Below, piece after piece: positions 16,295 through 24,329 of a DNA stretch of 64,000 nucleotides (position 1 is the first letter of the stretch; each line of letters opens with the position of its first letter). The stretch is taken from positions 186,001 to 250,000 of the forward strand of contig NZ_BMSF01000003.1 of NCBI RefSeq assembly GCF_014649015.1. The letters run 5' to 3'. This stretch comes from Streptomyces narbonensis. Its GTDB lineage: Bacteria; Actinomycetota; Actinomycetes; Streptomycetales; Streptomycetaceae. The notes below the pieces were generated by a model. The model was not told the DNA's origin. It worked only from the letters and a program-made list of their open reading frames with translations, and made no database searches. The position numbers and the translations under genes were made by a program.

Positions 16295-18859
16295 GTGATC
16301 CGAAACGACGCACTCGACCTGCTTCCCGTCCGCCATGCCGTCCCCGAGCTGCTGACCGCGCTCGCGGAGCGCGGCACGGCGGTGCTCCACGCGCCGCCCG
16401 GCACCGGCAAGACCACGCTGGTGCCGCTCGCGCTCGCGGGGCTCATAGGGGACGGACCGGAGCGGCGGGTGCTGGTGGCCGAGCCGCGCCGGATGGCGGT
16501 GCGCGCGGCTGCCCGGCGGATGGCCTGGCTGCTCGGCGAGGAGGTCGGCGGGACCGTCGGCTTCTCGGTGCGCGGTGACCGCCGGGTGGGGCCCTCGACC
16601 CGCGTCGAGGTGGTGACCACGGGTCTCCTGTTGCAGCGGCTGCAACGCGACCCCGAGCTCGCGGGCGTGGACGTGGTGCTGCTCGACGAGTGCCACGAGC
16701 GGCACCTGGACGCCGACACGGCCCTGGCCTTCCTGGTGGACGTGCGCGCGGCCCTGCGGCCGGAGCTGAAGCTGATCGCGGCCTCGGCGACGAGCGACGC
16801 GGAGGCCTGGGCGGAGCTCCTCACGGTCGTGGACGGCAGCGGGCCCGCGCCGATCGTGCGGAGCGAGGGCGAGGGGCACGGATACGCGGTCCGGTTCGCG
16901 GCTCCCCCCGCCGGGATCCGGCCCGCGCACGGCACCTGGGTGGACCCGGCGCTGCTGCGCCATGTGGCGGCGACGGTCCGGCTGGCGATGGAGCGGCACG
17001 AGGGGGACGTCCTCTGCTTCCTTCCCGGTACGGGGGAGATCGCGCGGACGGCGGGGCTGCTCGCCGGACTGGACGCGGAGGTGCTCCAGCTGCACGGCCG
17101 GGCGCCGGCGGCGGTGCAGGACGCGGTCCTGCGGGGTGCCGGGCCGGGCGGGCGACGGCGGGTGGTGCTGTCGACCTCGGTGGCGGAGTCGAGCCTGACG
17201 GTGCCCGGGGTGCGGATCGTCGTGGACTCGGGGCTCGCGCGGGAGCCCCGGATGGACCACGCGCGGGGGCTGGGGTCGCTGGCGACGGTGCCGGTGTCGG
17301 TCGCTGCGGCGACCCAGCGGTCAGGCCGCTCGATGCGTGAGGCCTTCGGCACCGTCTACCGGTGCTGGGCGGAGGCCGAGGACGGCAGCCGGGCGCGCTT
17401 CCCCTCTCCCGAGATCAGGATCGCCGACCTCGCGGACTTCGCCCTGCGGGTCGCGTGCTGGGGCGATCCGACGGCGGAGGGGCTCGCCCTGCTCGACGCG
17501 CCGCCCGTCGGCGCGATGGCGGCGGCCCGTTCCGTGCTGGCGGCGGTGGGCGCGGTGGACGAGGACGGCCGCGCGACCGAGCGTGGCGGGCGGCTGGCGC
17601 GGCTCGGGCTCCACCCCCGGCTGGGGCGGGCTCTCCTGGACGGCGCCGCCGAGGTGGGTGTCCGGCGGGCGGCGGAGGTGGTGGCGCTGCTGAGCGAGGA
17701 GCCTCCCCGGGAGTACGGGGACGATCTGACGGCGGCGTGGCGGTCGGCGCGGCGGGGCGGGGACGGGTACGCGGCCCGGTGGAAGGCGGAGGCGCGGCGC
17801 CTGGAGCGTTCGGCCGGCGAGGTGGCCGAACCGGCGGGAAGCGAGGGAAGGGCAGGGCCCGGCGCGCGGGCGGGCGGTGAGGACGCCGTGGCCGGGTTGG
17901 TGACGGCGCTGGCCTTTCCGGAGCGGGTGGCGAGGGCCCGGGAGCAGGGCGGCTATCTGATGGTGTCGGGCAGCGGGGCCCGGCTCTCCGAGAGTTCGGG
18001 GCTGCGGTCCACCCCATGGCTGGCCGTGGCGGTGGCGGACCGCACGGCGCGGGACGCCACGGCACGGGTGCGGCTGGCGGCCGTGGTCGACGAGGGCACG
18101 GCCCGTTGGGCGGCGGGGCATCTGCGGGCCACGGGCGAGGAGGTCCACTGGGAGGGCGGCGACGTGGTGGCGCGCTCGGTGGACCGGCTGGGCGCGGTCG
18201 AGCTGACCGTGCGGCCCCTGGGGTCCGGGGCCGGGCCCGCTCTCGTGCGGGAGGCACTGCTCGACGGGTTGCGGCGGGAGGGGCTCGGCTTGCTGCGGTG
18301 GAGCCGGGACGCCTCGGAGCTGCGCGAGCGGCTCGCGTTCCTGCACGGGGAGCTTGGCGCGCCCTGGCCCGACGTGGCGGACGGGGCGCTGGTCGACCGT
18401 GCCGAGGAGTGGCTGGAGCCCGAGCTGTCCCGGGCCGCGCGCCGGGCCGATCTGGGGAGGATCGACGCCGGGCAGGCCCTGCGGCGGCTGCTGCCCTGGG
18501 CGACGGGCGAGGCGGGCCGGCTGGACGAGCTCGCGCCGGAGCGGATCGAGGTGCCGAGCGGTTCGCGGATACGGGTCGAGTACGGGGACGGGCGGCCGGT
18601 GCTCTCGGTGAAGCTCCAGGAGATGTTCGGCCTGGCCGAGACGCCCCGGGTGGCGGGCGTGCCGGTCCTGGTCCATCTGCTCTCCCCCGCCGGACGGCCG
18701 GCGGCCGTCACCGCCGACCTGGCGTCGTTCTGGCGGGAGGGCTACCGCGCCGTCCGGGCGGAGCTGCGGGGCCGCTATCCGAGGCATCCGTGGCCGGAGG
18801 ACCCCTCCGCGGCGCAGCCGACCCGGCACACCAGTGCGCGGCTCAGACGGGAGGGGTGA
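16295..18859 (+). CDS. hrpB: ATP-dependent RNA helicase HrpB
   Basis: This 854-residue DEAH/RHA-type helicase has Walker A APPGTGKTTLVPLAL, RVLVAEPRRMAVRAAA (Ia), DEAH-box variant VVLLDECHERHLDADT, SAT-like ASATSDAEAW, LCFLPGTGEI, STSVAESSLTVPGV and QRSGR. The ratchet and HrpB C-terminal domains follow (PWPDVADGALVDRAEEWLEP near 690, then the VEYGDGRPVLSVKLQEMFGL signature). Length matches HrpB. GTG 16295 is chosen because the protein then starts about 25 residues before the Walker A region; the ribosome site is weak. It overlaps the convergent DUF3068 gene by 17 bp. Confidence 0.93.
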   Translation: MIRNDALDLLPVRHAVPELLTALAERGTAVLHAPPGTGKTTLVPLALAGLIGDGPERRVLVAEPRRMAVRAAARRMAWLLGEEVGGTVGFSVRGDRRVGPSTRVEVVTTGLLLQRLQRDPELAGVDVVLLDECHERHLDADTALAFLVDVRAALRPELKLIAASATSDAEAWAELLTVVDGSGPAPIVRSEGEGHGYAVRFAAPPAGIRPAHGTWVDPALLRHVAATVRLAMERHEGDVLCFLPGTGEIARTAGLLAGLDAEVLQLHGRAPAAVQDAVLRGAGPGGRRRVVLSTSVAESSLTVPGVRIVVDSGLAREPRMDHARGLGSLATVPVSVAAATQRSGRSMREAFGTVYRCWAEAEDGSRARFPSPEIRIADLADFALRVACWGDPTAEGLALLDAPPVGAMAAARSVLAAVGAVDEDGRATERGGRLARLGLHPRLGRALLDGAAEVGVRRAAEVVALLSEEPPREYGDDLTAAWRSARRGGDGYAARWKAEARRLERSAGEVAEPAGSEGRAGPGARAGGEDAVAGLVTALAFPERVARAREQGGYLMVSGSGARLSESSGLRSTPWLAVAVADRTARDATARVRLAAVVDEGTARWAAGHLRATGEEVHWEGGDVVARSVDRLGAVELTVRPLGSGAGPALVREALLDGLRREGLGLLRWSRDASELRERLAFLHGELGAPWPDVADGALVDRAEEWLEPELSRAARRADLGRIDAGQALRRLLPWATGEAGRLDELAPERIEVPSGSRIRVEYGDGRPVLSVKLQEMFGLAETPRVAGVPVLVHLLSPAGRPAAVTADLASFWREGYRAVRAELRGRYPRHPWPEDPSAAQPTRHTSARLRREG

Positions 18860-19820
18860 CGGGTGCGGGCGGCGCCGACGGGCGGCGTGAGCGGGCCTCC
18901 AGCCAGAAGGCGAGGGCGAGGAGGGCGAGGGCCAGGACGGTGAGGCTCCAGGGCATGTAGGAGACGAGCATCATGACCATCAGACGGTTGGAGCCGACCA
19001 GCTCGACGACGCTGTCGACGTAGTCGCCACGCATCTTCACGTGCCCCTCGAAGACGGTGATGGTGTCCTGGCCCATCAGTGCCTTGGCGTTGCGGAGCTC
19101 CTCGCGGTGGATCTCCTCGCCGTTGACGGGAGCTCCGGTGACCGGCTCGACCCAGAACATGCGCTTGGTGGTGTACCAGCGGGTGAGGCCCGAGTCGGCG
19201 AGGATCTGCGGGGTGATGCCCTTGACCGGCATGGCCTTGGGCATGGGGACCTTGGTCCAGGGGACGGTCTGCTCGAAGTAGTAGACCTCCAGGCCGCGGA
19301 AGGTCTGTGTGCCCTTGTAGTGGATGGGGGCCGAGGTGCGGGTCTGGGCGTCGAAGTACTGGTAGTCCCGCTTCTCGGTGAGGAAGGGCCACTTGAACTC
19401 GATGCCCTCGCGCCGGACCGGGTCGCCGTCGACCGACTCGCCGGTGGCGTTGACGGGGTCCTGGGTGTGGGCGTCGAAGATGTACCGCTCGGGGACCTTC
19501 GAGACCATCTTGCCGTCGGGGCCCGTGACGTAGGCGAGGGCGTCCCAGACGACGACGTCGCGCCCGGCGTCGCGTTCGATCCGCTTCGACTCCTCCACGT
19601 TGCCCTTGAGGGTCTGGATGATCGTGATCTTCTCGACCTTCTCGGCCTTGAGGGTGGAGTAGTTGAGCAGGGTCGCCGGCCGGGCTTCCAGGACGGTCTC
19701 CTGGTACTGGTTCGGCGGGATCTTCGCCAGGCGCGGGAAGGCGTACCACCGCAGGGTCGGTGCCATCGCGGCGCAGCAGACGGCGAGGGCGAGGAGGACG
19801 AGGCTGGCTCGGCGGCGCAT
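18843..19820 (-). CDS. DUF3068 / PorA-family membrane protein
   Basis: This 325-residue protein has an N-terminal hydrophobic segment (ASLVLLALAVCCAAMAPTLRWYAFPRL) and a C-terminal one (LTVLALALLALAFWLEARSRR). They flank a large extracytoplasmic domain of ~250 residues with SRYDYQYFDAQTRTS-like and QTFRGLEVYYFEQTVPW motifs. This is the DUF3068 architecture, named after a corynebacterial PorA-family relation. The two-helix plus external-domain topology suggests a structural or secretion-linked envelope role (inference). It is preceded by a 46-residue membrane micro-protein on the same strand. Confidence 0.88.
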   Translation of the reverse strand: MRRRASLVLLALAVCCAAMAPTLRWYAFPRLAKIPPNQYQETVLEARPATLLNYSTLKAEKVEKITIIQTLKGNVEESKRIERDAGRDVVVWDALAYVTGPDGKMVSKVPERYIFDAHTQDPVNATGESVDGDPVRREGIEFKWPFLTEKRDYQYFDAQTRTSAPIHYKGTQTFRGLEVYYFEQTVPWTKVPMPKAMPVKGITPQILADSGLTRWYTTKRMFWVEPVTGAPVNGEEIHREELRNAKALMGQDTITVFEGHVKMRGDYVDSVVELVGSNRLMVMMLVSYMPWSLTVLALALLALAFWLEARSRRPSAPPAPVTPPV

Positions 19821-19829
19821 GGTCGCCCC

Positions 19830-19970
19830 CTACTTCTTCGGGCCGGGGTCGGCGGTCAGCAGCGGCTTGGGCGAGGTGGGCCCGTCGGGCGGCAGATCGA
19901 CCAGGGAGACGAGGAGGACGAAGAGGAGGACTGGGGCGAGTCCGATGGCGACGGCGACAAGGGCGCGCAT
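19830..19970 (-). CDS. SPW_0924-type micro-protein (single membrane helix)
   Basis: This 46-residue protein starts at ATG 19970 with a hydrophobic helix (MRALVAVAIGLAPVLLFVLL). A short tail DLPPDGPTSPKPLLTADPGPKK follows. The TSPKPLLT tail is what I associate with the small Streptomyces family named SPW_0924. Only nine bases separate its stop from the DUF3068 start, so the pair is likely one operon and perhaps one membrane complex (inference). Confidence 0.8.
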   Translation of the reverse strand: MRALVAVAIGLAPVLLFVLLVSLVDLPPDGPTSPKPLLTADPGPKK

Positions 19971-20068
19971 GGTCGGCCTCCCGCTGCTCGATCTGATAGG
20001 GCGCCAGGGCGGGGGCACCGTAGCAACGCGGCCGTGAGATGAGAACACGTTGCACCCGGGTAACGCGG

Positions 20069-20110
20069 AGCGCCGCCCCTCGCGTCCGGTGCGGACGGAG
20101 GGGCGGCGCT
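20069..20110 (-). terminator. Strong terminator hairpin of the lytic transglycosylase gene
   Basis: AGCGCCGCCCCTC pairs with GAGGGGCGGCGCT. Inside it CGTCCG-GTG-CGGACG extends the stem to 19 bp with a single bulged base. It begins 31 bases after the transglycosylase stop and ends about 100 bases before the SPW_0924 gene on the same strand. Confidence 0.8.
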
Positions 20111-20141
20111 GGAGGACGCGACGCGGGGAGCGGTCCTTCGG

Positions 20142-22019
20142 TCAGGCCGAGGGCGACGGGGAGGAGGTCGCCTCCGGCGAGTCGGCCGGGGAGTCGCTCG
20201 GGGAGGGCGTGGGCTCCGGGGTCGACGGCTCGGGGGTGGGCGCGGGCGCCGTGACCGTGAGCTCGACGAAGACGCTGCCGCCGCCGGGCGCCGTCAGCTT
20301 GAGGAAGTACGTGCCGGCCTTGTCGCCCGCGAGCAGGTCGCCGGGAGCGAGGGTGATCAGACCGTTCGCGTCGGTCGTGAAGGTCCTCGTCCGGGCCGTC
20401 GTGCCCGCATCGCCCTTGAAGTACGGGCCTTCGGCGGAGGCCTCGGTCGCGGTCTTCGAGGTGACGACGAGACCGGTGACGAGGACGCCGGGGGCGAGCG
20501 CGCCCTTGTGGGTGGCCTTCACCCGCAGCTGCTGGGCGAACCCGGTGCCGGTGGTGGCGGGCAGGGCGGCCTCGCCGTCGAGGCGCGTGAGGGCGTCCGC
20601 CTGACGGGCGGTGACCGACGCGGCGAACTCGGCGGCGGCCAGGGTGCGGTTCATGACGGTGGCCCGGACGGTGAACGAGCCGGTCTTCTCACCGGCCCGC
20701 AGTGCGGGAGAGGCCGCCATGCCGCTCGTCCCGGTGAGGACGGTGGCCGTGGTCTTGCCACCGGCGAAGCGGGCGTCGGTGGTTCCGACGATCTCGAACC
20801 TGATGCTCACCCCGGCGACCGGCGCGCCCGAGGCGTCGAGTGTCGCGACCGTGGGGGCCTTGGCGAAGACGTTCCCGGTGGTGGCCGTCAGCGCACCGGT
20901 CGACACGGGAGTGAGCCGCTTGACCTTGACCGCCGGCGGGACGGTGGGAGTCGTCGTCGGCGGGTCGGTCGGCTTCGTCGGCGGGGTGGTGGGCGGAGTG
21001 GTCGGGTTGGTCGGGGTCTTGCTCGGGTCCGTCGTCGGCGGGGTCTTCGGGGGGACCCCCGTCTCGGACGGCTTCGGGTCCGGCTTCCCCGGCTCCGGCG
21101 TGGGCGTCGTCGGCGCGGGCGTCGTCGGCTGGGGCGAGTACGGCGGGCGGGGCTTGGTGCGGTCGTTCCGGCGGCGGTCGTCGCTGCGGTCGACCGGCAG
21201 CACTCCCGTGCCGTCCGGGACCTGGTGGGTGCCCCGCTTGTAGTACTCGAACCAGGACAGGACCGTGTTCAGGTACTCCGTCGAGCGGTTGTAGCTGAGG
21301 ACGGCGCGGTCGAGGTCGGCCCTGAGCGCGAGGTTCCGGTCGTTGGCACAGAGGTAGAGACCGGCGGCCTGCGCGGCGTCGTAGATGTTGTTGGGGTCCT
21401 TCTTGCCGTCGCCGTTGGCGTCCTGACCCCAGGTCGCCCAGGTCGACGGGATGAACTGCATCGGGCCGACGGCACGGTCGTGGATCTTGTCGCCGTCGTA
21501 GGCGCCGTCGTCGGTGTCCGAGATGTTGGCGAAGCCGACGCCGTTGAGGGCGGGGCCGAGGATCGGCGAGAGGGTCGTGCCGTTGGCATCGACGCCACCG
21601 CCGCGCGCCTGCCCGGACTCGACCTTGCCGATGCCGGCGAGCAGCTGCCACGGCAGGTTGCAGGCGGGGTCGGTCGAGCGGACCGACGCCTCGGCGCGCT
21701 TGTAGGCGGCGAGGACGGACGCGGGTATGCCGGCCTCGGCGGGGCCGGTGATCACCGGCAGCTTGGTGGGCGCCCCCGGCTTGTTCGGGGTGTTCAGGGG
21801 CGGCAGTTCGGTGAAGTACGGGGAATCGCCCGTCGCGGAACCGTCGGACGGCGGCGTCGTGGTGTCCCCGGTGCCGATGGCCCGGTCGCCTCCGGCGTTG
21901 TCCGCGGGCGGCGGGATCATCTCCGGCGCCTGCGAGGCGGCGAGCGCCGCGACCGCCGCGGCCACCACCGCACCGCTCGTGGCCCCCTTGCGCAGCCGGC
22001 GGCCCAATTGCGCTGCCAT
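20142..22019 (-). CDS. Secreted modular lytic murein transglycosylase
   Basis: This 625-residue protein has, in order: a signal/anchor segment (SGAVVAAAVAALAASQA); a short disordered stretch; an SLT/MltB-type domain at ~90-270 with AGIGKVESGQARGG (catalytic Glu), a GPMQFIPSTWATWG motif and LYLCANDRNL; a Pro/Thr-rich linker of ~110 residues; two beta-rich Ig-like/invasin-type modules (each with ...GVSIRFEIVG or ...GVLVTGLVV); and a Ser/Pro/Thr/Glu tail. It would cleave peptidoglycan glycan strands outside the cell, with the tail modules reaching through the wall. The Ig-like modules and the long linker go beyond a plain MltB. Confidence 0.9.
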   Translation of the reverse strand: MAAQLGRRLRKGATSGAVVAAAVAALAASQAPEMIPPPADNAGGDRAIGTGDTTTPPSDGSATGDSPYFTELPPLNTPNKPGAPTKLPVITGPAEAGIPASVLAAYKRAEASVRSTDPACNLPWQLLAGIGKVESGQARGGGVDANGTTLSPILGPALNGVGFANISDTDDGAYDGDKIHDRAVGPMQFIPSTWATWGQDANGDGKKDPNNIYDAAQAAGLYLCANDRNLALRADLDRAVLSYNRSTEYLNTVLSWFEYYKRGTHQVPDGTGVLPVDRSDDRRRNDRTKPRPPYSPQPTTPAPTTPTPEPGKPDPKPSETGVPPKTPPTTDPSKTPTNPTTPPTTPPTKPTDPPTTTPTVPPAVKVKRLTPVSTGALTATTGNVFAKAPTVATLDASGAPVAGVSIRFEIVGTTDARFAGGKTTATVLTGTSGMAASPALRAGEKTGSFTVRATVMNRTLAAAEFAASVTARQADALTRLDGEAALPATTGTGFAQQLRVKATHKGALAPGVLVTGLVVTSKTATEASAEGPYFKGDAGTTARTRTFTTDANGLITLAPGDLLAGDKAGTYFLKLTAPGGGSVFVELTVTAPAPTPEPSTPEPTPSPSDSPADSPEATSSPSPSA

Positions 22020-22293
22020 ACCTGTGGTCCCCTCCCCATCGACTGCGTCCCACGCTCCCCGCGTGTGACCTCCGGCGACCTTATGCCAACTCCGGACCGC
22101 CGGGCACCGGCGCCTGACCGTGTTTCACGCTTTCGTCACCACTCGGCCTCGTGCCGACCGGAGCCGGACCGGTGACCTCCGCAGGCATGGGGGCCGAACG
22201 GCCGGTAACGGGAACCGACCTGCGGGTCCCGCACCTCTTGTACTGCGGCAGTCGCCCGCCACGGCGGCGCCACCGGAACCGAGTGGAGTCCCC
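22020..22293. other. Divergent intergenic region, no gene seen
   Basis: These 274 bp separate the divergent lytic transglycosylase and DUF4184 genes. I see a possible minus-strand -10 (TAAGGT, near 22077) but no convincing -35, and no recognisable riboswitch. Confidence 0.4.
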
Positions 22294-23184
22294 TTGCCGT
22301 TCACGCTGAGCCATGCCGCCGCCGTCCTGCCCGGGCTGCGGCGGGACGGGACCGCGCGCGGACCACTGGTCGCCTCCGCGCTCGTCGCGGGCTCCTTCGC
22401 GCCCGACATGACCTACTTCGCGGCCACGGCGGTGCCCGGAGCGATGGTCTTCGGCGACGTCACCCACTCCCCCGTCGGGATCGTCACGGCCGACGTGCTG
22501 ATCACCGCGGCACTCGTGGGCCTGTGGCTCGTCGTGCGCGAGCCGCTCGTCGCACTGCTGCCCGTCCGGTGGCGCGGGCGGGTGTACGGGCTCGTCCGGG
22601 GGCGTACCTGGCGGGACCGGCACACGGCGGTCCTCGCGGGCTGGTTCTTCCTCTCGGCGGTGCTCGGTTCGACGACCCACGTGGTCTGGGACTCCTTCAC
22701 CCACCTCGACCGCTGGGGCACGCAGGCGGTCCCCGTCCTCGGCGAGGTCGTGGCCGGGTTCCCCGTCTATCTCTACGCGCAGTACGGGGGTTCCGCGCTG
22801 GCCCTGGGGTTCCTCTGCCGGTTCGTGTTCCGGGCGCTGCGCTCCACCGCGCCCGGCACGGAGCTGCCCGCCCGGGTGCCGGTCCCGGGCCCGCGGGGAC
22901 GGCTCCTCGCGATCGGCCTCATCGGCGGCTGCGTCCTCGCCGGTGTCGCACACCGGGTGCTGCGCTGGGCGGCGTACTGGGGCTGGGGCCGGATCGAGAC
23001 GCCCCTGGACGTCATCCCGACGGCCTGCTTCGGGGCCGGCGCGGGGCTCGCCGTCGGTCTCGTGCTGTACGGGACGGGGGCACGACTCCTGGGGAAGTCC
23101 CCCACTCCTGCGGAGGGTGCGCCGGGGCGGGAGGGTGAGGTTCCGGTGCGTCGTACGGAACGCTCCCGTCCGGGGTCCCGCTGA
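22294..23184 (+). CDS. DUF4184 family membrane protein
   Basis: This ~296-residue polytopic membrane protein starts at a TTG giving MPFTLSHAAAVLPGL, the usual DUF4184 opening, with GGAG upstream. It shows GSFAPDMTYF, then several hydrophobic helices. GSTTHVVWDSFTHLDRWG carries conserved His/Asp residues, possibly metal binding. Family members have a metal-dependent-hydrolase-like arrangement, but the function is unproved. Its last ~58 codons overlap the convergent serine hydrolase gene by 173 bp. Confidence 0.87.
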   Translation: MPFTLSHAAAVLPGLRRDGTARGPLVASALVAGSFAPDMTYFAATAVPGAMVFGDVTHSPVGIVTADVLITAALVGLWLVVREPLVALLPVRWRGRVYGLVRGRTWRDRHTAVLAGWFFLSAVLGSTTHVVWDSFTHLDRWGTQAVPVLGEVVAGFPVYLYAQYGGSALALGFLCRFVFRALRSTAPGTELPARVPVPGPRGRLLAIGLIGGCVLAGVAHRVLRWAAYWGWGRIETPLDVIPTACFGAGAGLAVGLVLYGTGARLLGKSPTPAEGAPGREGEVPVRRTERSRPGSR

Positions 23185-24058
23185 TCCTGTACTCGGGGGT
23201 GAAGCCACGGGCCGCAGTGCCGCCGGCGAGGCCGCGGTGCACGGCGAGGGCGACGCCCTCCAGGGTGCGTACCCCGTACCGCATGGTGGGGTTGTCGTGG
23301 CTGAGCAGAGCCATTCGGTAGTCGAGTGTGGCCGTGCCGCCCGTGCCCGAGCTCAGGGCGATGCCGATGCTGTGGACGCGCCAGGCGTGGGTGGCGCGGG
23401 GCAGCCAGCCGTTCTTGAGGTGGACCTTGACCGTGCCGGGCGCGCCGGCGGTGACACCCCAGGCCTGGCTGGTGACGACCTGGCCCATCAGGTCGAGTGC
23501 CTCGGTACGGCGGGAGACGGCGGCGAGCAGGGCCAGCTGGTCACGGGCGGTGGTGCGGGTCAGGCCCCAGTAGCGGTCGTGGCCGAGGACGGTGTCCTTG
23601 GCGCCGGCCTCGCGCAGCACCCTGTTCAGGCGGGCACGGGAGAGGCCCTGCCAGAGGTCGGTGGCGGCGGTGTTGTCGGAACGGGTGATCATGGCCTTCA
23701 GCCGCCGGGCCTCCAGGCGGGTGGGGGCCCGGCCCAGCTCCTCGGCCCGGCCGAGGACGGCCTGCATGATGAGGATCTTGGCGATGCTGGCGGAGTCGTA
23801 GAGCCGGGTGTCCCTGAGCCTGCAGCGCAGTGCGCGCCCCGGGTCGTGGACGGCCACCGAGACCGTGCTGTCGCGGTCCCTGAGCGCGGCGGTGATGTCC
23901 TGGGACATACGGGCGGCGAGGGCGGGGTCGCGGGGCGACGTGCAGAGTGCGGGCTCCCGGTGTGCTTCGGCGGCGGGCAAGGCGGCGCCGGTGGTCCCCA
24001 GGACGGCTGCGAGGAGTGCCGCGAGGCGGAGGTGGGAGCGGGGGCGGCTCGTGAACAT
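23012..24058 (-). CDS. Secreted class A beta-lactamase-like serine hydrolase
   Basis: This 348-residue protein has a signal peptide (LRLAALLAAVLGTTGAALPAAEA). The penicillin-binding/beta-lactamase core has SIAK (S91-K94), SDN (S127-N129) and a KNG variant of KTG in VHLKNGWLP. The fold resembles class A beta-lactamases, though such Streptomyces proteins may act on other amides or peptides. Start ATG 24058 immediately precedes the signal peptide. The last ~60 residues are Pro/Arg-rich and unstructured; they correspond to the stretch that lies antisense to the DUF4184 3' end, so the functional domain probably ends earlier. Confidence 0.88.
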   Translation of the reverse strand: MFTSRPRSHLRLAALLAAVLGTTGAALPAAEAHREPALCTSPRDPALAARMSQDITAALRDRDSTVSVAVHDPGRALRCRLRDTRLYDSASIAKILIMQAVLGRAEELGRAPTRLEARRLKAMITRSDNTAATDLWQGLSRARLNRVLREAGAKDTVLGHDRYWGLTRTTARDQLALLAAVSRRTEALDLMGQVVTSQAWGVTAGAPGTVKVHLKNGWLPRATHAWRVHSIGIALSSGTGGTATLDYRMALLSHDNPTMRYGVRTLEGVALAVHRGLAGGTAARGFTPEYRISGTPDGSVPYDAPEPHPPAPAHPPQEWGTSPGVVPPSRTARDRRRAPRRPRSRPSG

Positions 24059-24283
24059 GCCCCCAGTCTCGGGAGCGGGGGCGCGGGGGCGCGCCCGGAG
24101 TGGTCCACCTGGCGCACACCCACGGTGACGGGTCCGACGGGGCGGGGTCCGGGCGCGGAAGCCTGGGCCCGGCAGGGGGCGCCGTCCCGTGTGCCCACCC
24201 TCCCCCAGAGGGACCCCAGCCCTACGGAACGATTGCCCACACGAAGGTCCGTACGCAGGAAGGCCGCGCGCACGGAGCGTACG

Positions 24284-24319
24284 CAAGAGCGCCGCCCCTT
24301 GGGGGGGGCGGCGCTCTTG
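24284..24319 (-). terminator. Terminator hairpin of polA
   Basis: CAAGAGCGCCGCCCC and GGGGCGGCGCTCTTG form a perfect 15-bp stem with a short loop, ending 11 bases from the polA stop. Confidence 0.8.
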
Positions 24320-24329
24320 GGGGTGGGTG

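Noticed and set aside
22020..22293. Possible c-di-AMP (ydaO) riboswitch upstream of the lytic transglycosylase
   Set aside because: Cell-wall enzyme genes in actinobacteria can carry it, but the conserved core could not be found by eye.
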